DNA of 64,000 nt from Methylomagnum ishizawai (GTDB lineage Bacteria > Pseudomonadota > Gammaproteobacteria > Methylococcales > Methylomonadaceae), in contig CAMAVM010000002.1 of the NCBI GenBank assembly GCA_945861705.1, positions 1 through 64,000 on the forward strand, in the 5' to 3' direction. Position numbers and translations under genes: made by a program. Positions 39,128 to 48,115 of this stretch are shown piece after piece. The notes below the pieces were generated by a model. The model saw only the letters and a program-made list of their open reading frames with translations, made no database searches and was not told where the DNA came from. Numbering within the stretch: the first letter of the stretch is position 1; each line of letters begins with the position of its first letter.

Positions 39128-39434
39128 CTTGGCTAGTACATATAGAGACCTTTGCACGCACAGCAGAAACTTTGGTTGAATGGTCAAATGCCGATTTTTT
39201 TGAATAGGCATTCGCCTTAAAAGGCAATATTCGGCTGGAATACGTATTTATCGCTCCATTTTTATAATACCTTGGCTGTTTTTTGCCGTTTTCCGTTGCA
39301 TTGGACGGAGTTATCCCGCAAGCGCCAGTTAACCATTTGTAATTAATTGCCAGAGTAAAAATACTCAAAATAGCTTAAAAAGCGCGTTTTTATTCTAACT
39401 AAGAAGTCATTTGTACTAGTCTATCGAAAAACGC
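39128..39434. other. Intergenic stretch, no supported gene
   Basis: About 300 bases between two convergent genes. GAGACCTTTGCACG near 39146 resembles an insertion-sequence end, but I found no partner repeat or transposase fragment. An AT-rich segment (39330-39410) precedes the end of batD. No terminator with a clear stem and T tract could be identified. Confidence 0.4.
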
Positions 39435-41207
39435 TCATAAGCGATGTAAAGGTTTCAGGACTGACTCATCGTTACTCGCACTCTTTTCCCTGGCCTTATT
39501 TTCGGTAAACGCTTGCATCAATTTTTTGCCCGTCCACCCGCTGTTATTTTTGCCATACAATGTCTGGTTTAGCTCAAGAATTTCATCCCTAAGCCGTGCA
39601 CCACAACAGCCTGCAATCGCGCCAAGGTTGTTGGCATTAAACTTTTGCTTACCCCATGAAAGCAGGGCGATTTTGGCGCTTAGTGCATCATTATTGGCGC
39701 AGGCTTCCTTAAGTTTTTTGATGCTTTCTTTGATGTTGGTTTCGGTTATAAGTCGTTGCTCATCTACATCTGAAGCGATTTTTTTGGGTCGCTTACGCAA
39801 AAAATAAACCAAGGTAAGTAACCAACCTAAGGCTAAAAATAACGATGTCCACAGCCAGATATTTTGCTCTCCGGTTTGAGTGTTGATCAGGATTTGAGTA
39901 TTTGCATCAGGTTTAGAAATAGGCGTTGAAGGCACAACTGAAGGTTTCGGCGGAGGTGTTGTTTCAGGTTGGTTTTCACTCACCCCGGCAACATTGATCG
40001 TAGTTTCTGGAATACGGGCAATTTCCGTTGTTTGGGTCTTGGTGTTAAACCAGGAAATTTCAATCGACGGCAGGATGTGCTTGCCTGCCGTCGATGGGAT
40101 CAGGGCTATTTTTTCTTGCCTGGATGCGGTGATGCCATCGGCCAGCTTCTGTTCGTTCAATACGGGTTGGTCGGGATATGCCTTAAGGTTGACATCGGTT
40201 TTTACCGCGCTTAGTTCAGGCAGTTGGCCTACAGTTGTGCCTACACCGTGCAACGTCAGAGTTCGGGTTAAGGGTTCGCCGACTTTCATTTGTTGGATGT
40301 CGCCCGACCATTCTTGTGACAGTTCGATTTTTTCGGCGGCAAGCCAATCCTTGCCGGTAAAGCTGGGCGGTGCAGGCTTGACGTTCAGGACGACTTCCTT
40401 GGATACAACTCGCTTGGTCTTGGTCATCCTGGAACCAAAAAAATCCCTGAAATCAGGCTGGCGATCCATAATAACCGCCGCCGTCAAGGATAATGGCTTG
40501 ATGGTCATCGTGCCGCTTTTTTGCGGGAAGATGGCATATTTGCGTTCCGTGACGAGGTAAGACACACCGTTCACCACCGTATTGAAGTTGCTGTCTTCGC
40601 CCAGTTTTTCGATAACGGCATCGGCCAATTCCGGTTCGCTCAATTCGGCTTGCGCGACATCCACGCGCCTGTACAAGCGTATTGTGTATACGATTTGTGA
40701 TTGCACGTAAAGCTGTTCGGGTGTCGCTTTGACTTCCAGAAAGATGTCTTCGTTGGTGTTAGCGGCATCACTGTCCGATGCGCCTTGGTTGACCATGATA
40801 GGAAGCGGCTTGCTGGCATCACTGCCAAACTGTATGGCTGGTATAACCAGCTTACCAGCCTTATTCGTCGTGGCTTCAACCGTCCATCGGATCGACTTGC
40901 TGTAGGTGCCGTTGACCCAGGATGAGCTGCTGCTTTGCCCTTGGTTAAGGATGGAGAAATCTTGTTCGAGCGGCGCAAAATCAGGATCGCCATCGGGCGT
41001 ATCACTCGCCGTAAAAAAAATCTTGAATGATTCATCGATGCTGACAGGATTTCGATCAACAGAAGTGGTAATTTCAGCAGCAAAAGTCGGATGTGATGCA
41101 ATGCCGAAAGCCATCAAAATTATTAACAAGAAACGTCCAAATACCCCTTCACCTACTGGGAGAAAACGAACGTCAAAAGTTTCAATGATTGATTTAATAC
41201 GCTTCAT
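39435..41207 (-). CDS. batD: BatD-family protein
   Basis: A 590-residue exported, membrane-anchored protein. A signal segment (FLLIILMAFGIASHPTFA) follows about 28 polar residues. The large periplasmic beta-rich region carries the BatD landmarks VDRNPVSIDESFKIFFTASD near the front, LVIPAIQFGSD, and GVSYLVTERKYAIFPQKSGT. One transmembrane helix is near residue 460 (IWLWTSLFLALGWLLTLVYF) with a cytoplasmic helical tail. BatD works with BatA/B/C and MoxR in the so-called aerotolerance cluster, whose molecular role is unclear. It is the last gene of the cluster, 29 bases after batB. Confidence 0.92.
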   Translation of the reverse strand: MKRIKSIIETFDVRFLPVGEGVFGRFLLIILMAFGIASHPTFAAEITTSVDRNPVSIDESFKIFFTASDTPDGDPDFAPLEQDFSILNQGQSSSSSWVNGTYSKSIRWTVEATTNKAGKLVIPAIQFGSDASKPLPIMVNQGASDSDAANTNEDIFLEVKATPEQLYVQSQIVYTIRLYRRVDVAQAELSEPELADAVIEKLGEDSNFNTVVNGVSYLVTERKYAIFPQKSGTMTIKPLSLTAAVIMDRQPDFRDFFGSRMTKTKRVVSKEVVLNVKPAPPSFTGKDWLAAEKIELSQEWSGDIQQMKVGEPLTRTLTLHGVGTTVGQLPELSAVKTDVNLKAYPDQPVLNEQKLADGITASRQEKIALIPSTAGKHILPSIEISWFNTKTQTTEIARIPETTINVAGVSENQPETTPPPKPSVVPSTPISKPDANTQILINTQTGEQNIWLWTSLFLALGWLLTLVYFLRKRPKKIASDVDEQRLITETNIKESIKKLKEACANNDALSAKIALLSWGKQKFNANNLGAIAGCCGARLRDEILELNQTLYGKNNSGWTGKKLMQAFTENKAREKSASNDESVLKPLHRL

Positions 41208-41236
41208 AAGACTATCTTTCGGGTTCTGCTAAGTAA

Positions 41237-43066
41237 TTATTGTTGTCCACGCTGATCATACTGATACTTGAATTTGCGTCTCAATAACCCTGCGGGATCA
41301 TCTGGAATTCGTTTGAGCCATTGCTCATTAGCTTGTTTTTCTTCATTAGTCATTGCATCTAAAGGTTTTGTTGATGCTGCATCCGGTTTTTTATCCTCTT
41401 TTTTGGGATCGGTTTGTTCCGGTTTTGCTGCTTCTGGCTGATTTTCTTGCTCCTGCTTTTCAGCTTCTTTTTTTTCAGCCTGTTGTTCCGCACTTTCTTG
41501 TGACTGCTCGGGTTTTTGCTCAGGTTTTTTATCGGCTTCCTTTTGCTCGTCCTGTTTTTCTTGGTTTTTATCTTGCTCAGGCTGGCCTGACTTGTCGCCG
41601 CCTTTATTTTGTTCCTGGTTTTTTTTATCTTGGGAATCTTGTTTATTGTCTTTGTTTTGTTGGTTTTGTTTTTTTTCCTGTTGCTGTTTTTGAAGTGCTT
41701 CTTCGACTAATTTCTTGTTGTATTCAATGTCTTCTTTAAGTAGTTTATCTGGAAATTTGTTTAGAGCTTTAGCGTAAGTTCCTATAGCTTTCTCATATTC
41801 CTGACGAACGGCATAGACGTTACCTTGGTTGTAATCGCCAACGGCAGTTTTGGCATCTTTCATTTCAACTTTTATTGTTTGGTCTGACTTGTATTGAGCG
41901 GCTGCTTGCCAATCAGGATTTTCAAACAACTCCGCCGCCTTATCGTATTGCTTATTGTTATAAGCCTCCTGAGCCTGTTGGTCTTTGGTTTTCCATAAGT
42001 CTTCCCATTCCCTGTTCATATCAAGGGCGTAGCTGTTTTTTGGGAATGGCAATAGCAATAAAAAGACAATACCAAGCAAGCCTTTCCTGAAACTCAATGC
42101 CGCTAACGGCAAAACCAACAGCAACAGCCACGGGCCTACATCACGCCATTGATCCAGCAACAGGTTTTCATTTTTCTCACCTTTCTCACGAGCATGTGTC
42201 GCCACAGTAGAAAGCAAAGCCTGAATATCGACATCGTCCGCCGTTAGCGATTGATAAGCACCCTGCCCTGCCTGAGCTAGTTTTTCCAATTCATTAACAT
42301 TCAGTTTATCAACGACAATACTACCTTGCTCGTCCTTTAAAAAGCCGCCCGTGTCTAAGGCAATCGGCGCACCATCGGATGTGCCTACTCCCAGTACCAG
42401 TAATTGGTAAGCGTCTAACGATTTGGCTTTGGATAAGGCATCATCAATATTGCCACCATCAGTCACGAGGAGAATTTGTCCTTTTTGCAAACCGGCTTGC
42501 TTGAACAAGCCTTGCACTTTTTCTAAAGCCCGCGCCATATTATTGCCATCGGTGGGCATAATACCCGTTGTTAAGGCGGATAACTGACTGTCTATGGTTT
42601 CGGTATCGTTGGTGAGCGGGGTGACGGTGAATGCGTCGCCAGCATAGACCAATAATGCGGTTTGCCCATCTTTGCGTTGTTTTAAAATATCGGCAATTTT
42701 GTAACGTGCCATCACCAAACGGCTAGGTTTGATGTCGGCGGCATCCATCGAGCGCGATAAATCCAGCACGATAACCAAAGCAGAATCGTTCCTGAACACG
42801 GGCGTTGGTAAACGTTCCCACGTCGGCCCTGCCAGGGCGATGATTGCAAACAAAGCGGCAACAGCGCCCGTTACTAAAGGCCAGCGGCTTTGCGCGACGG
42901 CCTTATCCTGCAATAGATAAGGCAGTAGTGCCTCATCGCACACGGCTGCCCAGTTGCCGTGGCTCAGTTTACTTCTGACCAGCATGACCAATAAAACTGC
43001 GTAAGGTAGCAGTGCCAGCAGCAAATAAGGCCTAATGAAATGGAATTCGGATAAGTTCATGACCAT
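41237..43066 (-). CDS. BatB-BatC fusion: VWA domain plus TPR and low-complexity tail
   Basis: A 609-residue membrane protein. Two N-terminal helices (LLLALLPYAVLLVMLV and VTGAVAALFAIIALAG) precede a von Willebrand A domain with a MIDAS motif (VLDLSRSMDAAD, about residues 97-108). A third helix follows near residue 320-350. After it lies a TPR region (YKSDQTIKVEMKDAKTAVGDYNQGNVYAV and onward) as in BatC. A very long Gln/Lys/Glu-rich stretch runs from about residue 460 to 570. The gene overlaps batA by 10 bases. BatB and BatC are separate in many organisms; fusion is common in proteobacteria. Confidence 0.92.
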   Translation of the reverse strand: MVMNLSEFHFIRPYLLLALLPYAVLLVMLVRSKLSHGNWAAVCDEALLPYLLQDKAVAQSRWPLVTGAVAALFAIIALAGPTWERLPTPVFRNDSALVIVLDLSRSMDAADIKPSRLVMARYKIADILKQRKDGQTALLVYAGDAFTVTPLTNDTETIDSQLSALTTGIMPTDGNNMARALEKVQGLFKQAGLQKGQILLVTDGGNIDDALSKAKSLDAYQLLVLGVGTSDGAPIALDTGGFLKDEQGSIVVDKLNVNELEKLAQAGQGAYQSLTADDVDIQALLSTVATHAREKGEKNENLLLDQWRDVGPWLLLLVLPLAALSFRKGLLGIVFLLLLPFPKNSYALDMNREWEDLWKTKDQQAQEAYNNKQYDKAAELFENPDWQAAAQYKSDQTIKVEMKDAKTAVGDYNQGNVYAVRQEYEKAIGTYAKALNKFPDKLLKEDIEYNKKLVEEALQKQQQEKKQNQQNKDNKQDSQDKKNQEQNKGGDKSGQPEQDKNQEKQDEQKEADKKPEQKPEQSQESAEQQAEKKEAEKQEQENQPEAAKPEQTDPKKEDKKPDAASTKPLDAMTNEEKQANEQWLKRIPDDPAGLLRRKFKYQYDQRGQQ

Positions 43067-44037
43067 TTTGTTTTATAAAAACCTATCAAACCTGACAGAG
43101 CCAATGCCAGCCCTAAAGGCCAGTAAAAAAGATCGGTATGTGGACGGAAAAATTGTTTGTCTTTTTCAATGGGTTCAAGCTGATCCAGTAGCATGTAAAT
43201 GTTGTTCAATTCCTCAGCATTTCGGGCGCGAAAATATCGACCACCAGTGCTTTCGGCAATTTTAACCAGGGTGTTTTCATCCAAATCGGTAGAAGGATTG
43301 ACCTTACGGGAACCGAAAAAGCTGCGGACGATCATTTCATCCGCGCCCACCCCTATCGTATAGATTTTGAGTTTATTTGCCGCCGCCAATTCCGCCGCTT
43401 TTAAGGGTGACACTTCACCAGCGGTATTTGCGCCATCGGTAAGCAAGATCAAAACCCGGCTGTCGGCGGGTTGGTTTTTAAGGCGTTTGATCGCCAAACC
43501 AATCGCATCGCCGATGGCGGTGTTATCGCCAGCAAGTCCAATGGCTGATTCATCCAATAAGGTCATGACCGTTTTCCGGTCAAAGGTCAGCGGCGTTTGT
43601 AGGTAGGCTTGAGTGCCAAACAGGATCAGGCCCAGCCGGTCACCCACTCGACGGTTAATAAAATCGTTGGCGACATATTTGATCGCGGTGAGCCTATCCA
43701 CGGGGCGTTTGTTGATGATGAAGTCCTGCACTTCCATACTGCCAGACAAATCCACAGCCAGCATCAGGTCACGTCCACTAACGGCCTGTTCAATGGGATC
43801 GCCTAACCATTGTGGGCGGGTGCAGGCTATCACCAACAAAACCCAGGCAATTGAGGCTAACCATAACGGCCACTTTAGATTTTGGGTAACAAATTTGGTT
43901 TCGGCATCAGAAAAATCATCAAGGAATGGGACTTTTAAAGCGGCTTGCTCGACTGTCATTCGAGCAGGAAATAGCCAACGCACTAACAGCGGTAGCGGCA
44001 ATAAAAGTAGGAGCCAAGGCCATTCAAAGTGAATCAT
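43057..44037 (-). CDS. batA: BatA: VWA domain membrane protein
   Basis: A 326-residue protein. Two N-terminal helices (WPWLLLLLPLPLLVRWLF and WPLWLASIAWVLLVIACT) lead into a VWA domain with an intact MIDAS (AVDLSGSMEVQDF, about residues 93-105; LTDGANTAGE later). A C-terminal helix follows (FYWPLGLALALSGLIGFYK). It is expected to face the periplasm and bind partner proteins through the metal site. It overlaps DUF4381 by four bases upstream and batB by ten downstream, so translation is coupled across the cluster. Confidence 0.94.
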   Translation of the reverse strand: MIHFEWPWLLLLLPLPLLVRWLFPARMTVEQAALKVPFLDDFSDAETKFVTQNLKWPLWLASIAWVLLVIACTRPQWLGDPIEQAVSGRDLMLAVDLSGSMEVQDFIINKRPVDRLTAIKYVANDFINRRVGDRLGLILFGTQAYLQTPLTFDRKTVMTLLDESAIGLAGDNTAIGDAIGLAIKRLKNQPADSRVLILLTDGANTAGEVSPLKAAELAAANKLKIYTIGVGADEMIVRSFFGSRKVNPSTDLDENTLVKIAESTGGRYFRARNAEELNNIYMLLDQLEPIEKDKQFFRPHTDLFYWPLGLALALSGLIGFYKTKWS

Positions 44038-44510
44038 CGTTGTCGTTTGGTTTGGGCATTAAGCCAATCTTCACACAGGTTGGTGAGTTGGGATATTTCC
44101 TGTTCTGTCGGTTGGTTGTTTCGATAAGGTGCGTCTGCCAACAATCTCCCAGCGCCTTCTGTAAATGGTGATCCTTTTACCGAGCGGTCAAGAAACTCCA
44201 GCCACTGTTGTCCCGTCAACCCAGCGCATTCATTTCTTACGTTTGTGCTAATTGCCATACGTCGAATGAGCGCAGATAAATCTTTCAGTTTTTGGCTGTT
44301 TTCGCGCTGGGTATCTTGTTTAATTTCCAGCAGAAGTTTTTTTGCGGCTTTAATGGCTGTCTTTCGGGTGAAGTACCGATATAGCCAAAACATTAACGCA
44401 ATCAATAAGGGAATCAGGATCGCCAATATCCACCAACCAATTGCAGGCGGCCACCAACCAATTGCTTCTGGCAGGTGAATGTCGCGGAGTGGAAGTTTAC
44501 CGGATTCCAT
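44034..44510 (-). CDS. DUF4381-domain membrane protein of the MoxR-Bat cluster
   Basis: A 158-residue protein with the family start LPLRDIHLPEAIGWWPPAIGWW followed by one transmembrane helix (ILAILIPLLIALMFWLYRYF). A cytoplasmic helical domain contains LSALIRRMAISTNVRNECAGLTGQQWLEFLD, the DUF4381 hallmark. Function is unknown beyond its constant position between DUF58 and BatA genes. It starts one base after the DUF58 stop and overlaps batA by four bases. Confidence 0.92.
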   Translation of the reverse strand: MESGKLPLRDIHLPEAIGWWPPAIGWWILAILIPLLIALMFWLYRYFTRKTAIKAAKKLLLEIKQDTQRENSQKLKDLSALIRRMAISTNVRNECAGLTGQQWLEFLDRSVKGSPFTEGAGRLLADAPYRNNQPTEQEISQLTNLCEDWLNAQTKRQR

Positions 44511-44511
44511 T

Positions 44512-45450
44512 TTATCGAGATCCCAATGGATGTCTTAGGCATTGCACGGGATCATCCTGGGTGCCGCACTGCATCAACGCCACGCCACGCCTTGAGGAGA
44601 TGCGTTTTATTTTTCGTAGCCGTTCCTCAAAGCGGAGCTGGTAGTTAGTCAACCTTTGCTTATCGCTGGTGTCAATCAGTACATCCTTATCATCATGGGT
44701 AAATCGGTAACGGCCTTGCGTGGGCAGTCCTTTTTCTAGCGGATCGTAAACAAAGATCAATACCACGTCGCAATGTTCCGATAACTTCAGCAAATAGTTT
44801 TCCGTTTGCTCGTTTATGCCGCGAAAGTCACTAATAATATATACCAAGCTCCCTGGCCTGGCATGTTGTGATAACCTGAATAGTGCTTGAGCAAAAGTAA
44901 AATCATTATTATCTTCCGCTATATCAGGAACAACTAGGGCATTCAAGAAATGCAGTACCGAATGCTTGCCGTTTTGGGGCTTAAGTTCTTTGCAGGACGA
45001 TTGGGAAAAAACCTGTCCGCCGATACGGTCGCCCTGCTGGTTGGCAACCCAGGCTAGCAAAGCCGCGAGTTTTTTGGCTTGCACGGACTTGAACACGCCA
45101 CGGGTAGCAAACTGCATAGCCGGGCGGTTATCTACGGAAATAAATACGGGCTTTTCGCGTTCTTCCCTGAACAGTTTGGTATGGGTTTTACCCGTCCGTG
45201 CAGTTACCCGCCAGTCGATACTGCGTATATCGTCGCCCGGTTGATAAAGCCGAGTCTCGTCAAATTCCATGCCTCTGCCTTTAAAGGCAGACAAATAACC
45301 GCCGCTTTGCTGGGCGCGGATCGTCAGGCGGTGCAGGTTTAAGCCCGATGCGGGTTTCGCCAGGCCAATTAGTGTTTTTAGAGTTACTGAAACCAGCCCA
45401 TTAGAATCAACAGGTTTAGCGGTGGGTTCAATTTTTTTTGCGAGTAACAT
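44512..45450 (-). CDS. DUF58-domain protein of the MoxR-Bat cluster
   Basis: A 312-residue soluble protein. The family signature is clear: KGRGMEFDETRLYQPGDDIR then SIDWRVTARTGKTHTKLFRE, and ERERPVFISVD-like FISVDNRPAM after it. DUF58 proteins carry a degenerate VWA fold and are encoded next to MoxR ATPases, with which they are thought to form a chaperone system for metal-cofactor or envelope proteins. It begins 72 bases after the small frameshifted gene and is followed directly by DUF4381. Confidence 0.93.
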   Translation of the reverse strand: MLLAKKIEPTAKPVDSNGLVSVTLKTLIGLAKPASGLNLHRLTIRAQQSGGYLSAFKGRGMEFDETRLYQPGDDIRSIDWRVTARTGKTHTKLFREEREKPVFISVDNRPAMQFATRGVFKSVQAKKLAALLAWVANQQGDRIGGQVFSQSSCKELKPQNGKHSVLHFLNALVVPDIAEDNNDFTFAQALFRLSQHARPGSLVYIISDFRGINEQTENYLLKLSEHCDVVLIFVYDPLEKGLPTQGRYRFTHDDKDVLIDTSDKQRLTNYQLRFEERLRKIKRISSRRGVALMQCGTQDDPVQCLRHPLGSR

Positions 45451-45521
45451 CAGGAAATTTCAAAATATAAGCAGTGGCAAAAACAAATACCTTCGTGTAC
45501 TGAGTATTGAAAATAAGCAAG

Positions 45522-45810
45522 TTACCCACAATACCATTCATTCATTGAAAGAGATGATAGGAATGCTGCAACTTGAGGAAACACATTATGGTCAGCCGCA
45601 TATTGCAAGTGTATAAGAAAGCGGTCTCTTTTTTCTTCGTCGGAAGTGTGATGCCAAGCTGTTAAAATCAAGGGTAAAGGTGGTTGCCAGCCATTATCAA
45701 CCCTTTTCCGATTTGGAAGCATTTCCCACATTTCATTCCATTTTTGAGGTTGGGGGGCATATACGACCATCTGCTTTTGTAAAGTCGATTAGTTCATCTA
45801 AGTTTTTCAT
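45522..45810 (-). CDS. Small uncharacterised protein, probably frameshifted near its N-terminus
   Basis: The 82-codon frame starting at 45770 reads QPQKWNEMWEMLPNRKRVDN, then PPLPLILTAWHHTSDEEKRD and HLQYAADHNVFPQVAAFL. I recall similar short proteins of about 95 residues. The expected N-terminus, MKNLDELIDFTKADGRICP, is found in another frame from an ATG at 45808-45810. The two frames meet at a run of six G residues on the plus strand (45752-45757); five would join them. It sits between moxR and the DUF58 gene on the same strand. Function is unknown. Confidence 0.65.
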
Positions 45811-45850
45811 CACACATTAAATTTATTTAATTAAAAATCAAATATACCCA

Positions 45851-46840
45851 TCAAGGCACTGCAATTCTGGCAATGAGTTCCTTGATAACCTGATCGGTCG
45901 TGATGCCTTCGGCTTCCGCTTCGTAAGACAGGATCAAGCGGTGGCGTAACACATCAAAAGCCAGTTCCTGAATGTCTTCAGGGCTGACAAAATCCCGTTG
46001 TGATAACCAGGCCTTGGCTTTGGCGCAACGATCCAGGGCAATACTGGCCCTGGGGCTGGCACCGTATTGCAGCCAGCTTGCGAGATCTTTTCCGTACACG
46101 GATGGGTTTCGGGTTGCCAGGACGATTTGCAACAAATAATCCTCTAAGCTATCGGTCATGTACATATCTAGCACTTCCTCGCGTGCGGCGAATAAGGTGC
46201 TTTGGGTGATGGCTTCAAAGGGCTGCTTTAGTTTTGCGGCCTCGGTGCGTGCTTCTGACCGTGCTAAATGCAATATGCTTTTTTCATGTTCCGCTTTGGG
46301 GTAATCGACTTTTACATGCAACAAAAAGCGGTCTAGTTGGGCTTCCGGCAAGGGATAGGTCCCTTCCTGCTCAATCTGGTTCTGGGTTGCCATTACCATG
46401 AATAACTGCGGCAGTGGGTAAGTTGCCTGCCCCACCGTAATTTGCCGCTCTGCCATAGCCTCCAACAAAGCCGCCTGGACTTTCGCCGGGGAACGGTTGA
46501 TTTCATCAGCCAGGATCAGGTTATGGAACAACGGCCCTTTCTGGAATTCAAACGTACCTTGCTGGGGACGATAGATTTCAGTCCCGGTCAAATCGGCGGG
46601 AAGTAAATCCGGGGTAAACTGCACTCGGTGAAAATCGCCTTGTATGCCTTTGCTGAGGACATTGATGGCGCGGGTTTTAGCCAAGCCTGGAGCACCTTCA
46701 ACAAGAAGGTGACCATCAGCCAACAGGCCAATCAACATTCGCTCAACTAAAATCTCCTGACCGATGATTTCTTGGTTGATGTGGTTTTTTAATCGTATTA
46801 ATGCGGATTGTGTGGGGCTGGTTTGATGTTGTTCTGACAT
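45851..46840 (-). CDS. MoxR-type AAA+ ATPase
   Basis: A 329-residue AAA+ ATPase of the MoxR class. It has Walker A in LVEGAPGLAKTRAINVLSKG (about residues 36-55), Walker B and sensor region in LILADEINRSPAKVQAALLE, the hallmark QNQIEQEGTYPLPEAQLDRFL, and a C-terminal lid with ASPRASIALDRCAKAKAWL. It is expected to work with the DUF58 and VWA (Bat) proteins encoded just downstream, as a chaperone for maturation of envelope or metal-containing complexes. It is the first gene of the cluster. Confidence 0.96.
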   Translation of the reverse strand: MSEQHQTSPTQSALIRLKNHINQEIIGQEILVERMLIGLLADGHLLVEGAPGLAKTRAINVLSKGIQGDFHRVQFTPDLLPADLTGTEIYRPQQGTFEFQKGPLFHNLILADEINRSPAKVQAALLEAMAERQITVGQATYPLPQLFMVMATQNQIEQEGTYPLPEAQLDRFLLHVKVDYPKAEHEKSILHLARSEARTEAAKLKQPFEAITQSTLFAAREEVLDMYMTDSLEDYLLQIVLATRNPSVYGKDLASWLQYGASPRASIALDRCAKAKAWLSQRDFVSPEDIQELAFDVLRHRLILSYEAEAEGITTDQVIKELIARIAVP

Positions 46841-46924
46841 AGTATTGGTTGTTAAGCTTTAAAAATTCTTTGTAATATCGTAGCCCGTATGAAGCAAAGC
46901 GAAATACGGGAAGTAAGTCCTTTT

Positions 46925-47137
46925 CTAGGCCACTAGTTCGCAATACTCAACAACTGTTGAAGGAACAGGGATTGGCAAGCCGTCTTCGCGTAAGCCTTCC
47001 AGATGCAGTTCGATTGCTTCACGGATATTTTGCTCTATTTCTTCAATAGTTGTGCCAGTTGTAATACAACCTGGCAAATCAGGTACATAAGCAGAATAGT
47101 TGCCTTCGGCTTGTTCGATAATCACTGCATAACGCAT
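46925..47137 (-). CDS. hicB: HicB-family antitoxin
   Basis: A 70-residue protein with the HicB partial RNase H-like fold: MRYAVIIEQAEGNYSAYVPD then LPGCITTGTTIEEIEQNIRE and AIELHLEGL. No C-terminal DNA-binding helix-turn-helix is present, so autoregulation would need another element. It follows hicA by four bases on the same strand and would neutralise it. The order toxin then antitoxin is the usual one for hicAB. Confidence 0.93.
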   Translation of the reverse strand: MRYAVIIEQAEGNYSAYVPDLPGCITTGTTIEEIEQNIREAIELHLEGLREDGLPIPVPSTVVEYCELVA

Positions 47138-47141
47138 AATT

Positions 47142-47330
47142 TCACCTCTTTAACTGTGCTTGTTTGAGAATACTGCTCAAAGTGCCGGGAGCCAAGTCAT
47201 CGCTAGTTTTACCAGGAACAGTAACACGTCCCGATTTAACCGGATGCTTGAATTGCCGATGGCTACCTCGTGTAGTGACAAGATACCAGCCATCATTATC
47301 AAGCAAAGTTAGGATTTCTGACACTTTCAT
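47142..47330 (-). CDS. hicA: HicA-family toxin (mRNA interferase)
   Basis: A 62-residue protein with the double-stranded-RNA-binding-like fold of HicA. The catalytic histidine sits in TTRGSHRQFKHP (about residues 19-30), followed by VTVPGKTSDDLAPGTLSSIL. It would cleave mRNA when free of HicB. Both residues and length look intact. The pair lies next to a hairpin-rich repeat and between unrelated genes, consistent with a mobile addiction module. Confidence 0.94.
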   Translation of the reverse strand: MKVSEILTLLDNDGWYLVTTRGSHRQFKHPVKSGRVTVPGKTSDDLAPGTLSSILKQAQLKR

Positions 47331-47382
47331 GGCTTGATGGTTCGCTGCGCTTTTTATTTGTTTTATTTTAACTGGTTTTAAT

Positions 47383-47842
47383 CGTCATTCCGGCATGGAC
47401 GACCGCCAAGGATGGCGGGGCTGCAACCGTTCCATACGGTTGCCAGCATTCCCCACATCCCTGTGGGTCAAGTGCGGGCAAGCAAGTAGGAACTTGCTTC
47501 GCTTGCCGGAATCCAGGACACAGGGATGTGAAAATCTAAGGTGTCGCTTACGCGACGGTTATTTTAATGTGGGTTCTCGTACCCACGGACGAGATACTTT
47601 CTTTTGCTTCGCCAAGCCACATGGATGTGGTGAATGCGGAAAATGCAGGAGCAGTTTTCCGCAAAAGAAAGTATCCAAAGAAAAGGCGACCCAGATGCCG
47701 CTTGCTTCCTGCGTTCCTCAGTTTTGACGAGGGTTGCCGGAAGGGACTTCCTGTCCCTCCAGCAACGTGCGGCATCCCTGCCGCACCCTTTCGGGCGATT
47801 CCCGCCAAAACCTCCGCTACTCGGCGCGGCATACGGGAATGG
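47383..47842 (+). repeat. Hairpin-rich dispersed repeat, copy 1
   Basis: A non-coding repeat beginning CGTCATTCCGGCATGG and ending near GGCATACGGGAATGG. It is a string of small inverted repeats: GTCGC/GCGAC, GTGGGT/ACCCAC, ATACTTTCTTTTGC (47594) with GCAAAAGAAAGTAT (47661-47674), GTTGCCGGA/TCC-GCAAC-like and GTGCGGCA/TGCCGCAC. An inverted, partly different copy lies at 49961-50271. About 50 bases inside the ATACTTTC stem-loop and about 100 bases near the front are missing in copy 2. Long reading frames here are by-products of the repeat. Confidence 0.85.
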
Positions 47843-48115
47843 TGCATTTGTCGTAGCGTAGGTTGGATTACGACTGCATGGATGCAGGAGGTAGGGCAAT
47901 GCAGGAGCAATTGCCGAGACGCGCAAAACCTCTTAGTTTTCAGGTAAGTAATAACTTTCCGCGCGTCGTAATCCACCATGTCGAAGCCCATCACATTCGG
48001 CGGGTTACGCCGCGCATGAACACCAGTAGTTGTTTAGGCACAGTGGGTTTGCGCGGCTAACCGCGCCCTACAACTAACCCACCGTACGAGGTACGATTAA
48101 TCCGCCGTACGCAAT
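47843..48115. other. Intergenic stretch with further repeat fragments
   Basis: No gene is supported. It holds a fragment starting GTAGGTTGGATTACG (47860s) with the inverted CGTAATCCACC about 100 bases later, and short GC-rich inverted repeats (GCGCGGCTAACCGCGC at 48050-48065). These resemble dispersed repeats rather than regulatory elements. The gene to the right reads toward this stretch, but no T-tract terminator was found. Confidence 0.45.

Noticed and set aside
39146-39160. GAGACCTTTGCACG resembling an insertion-sequence end
   Set aside because: No inverted partner, target duplication or transposase fragment was found nearby.
40000-40560. 188-codon plus-strand frame opposite batD
   Set aside because: batD is well supported on the minus strand; this frame has no start context or domain.
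47395-47994. Four to five overlapping frames of 75-148 codons on both strands
   Set aside because: They lie in the hairpin-rich repeat, and similar frames appear in the second copy at 49944-50268. The repeat, not coding selection, keeps them open.
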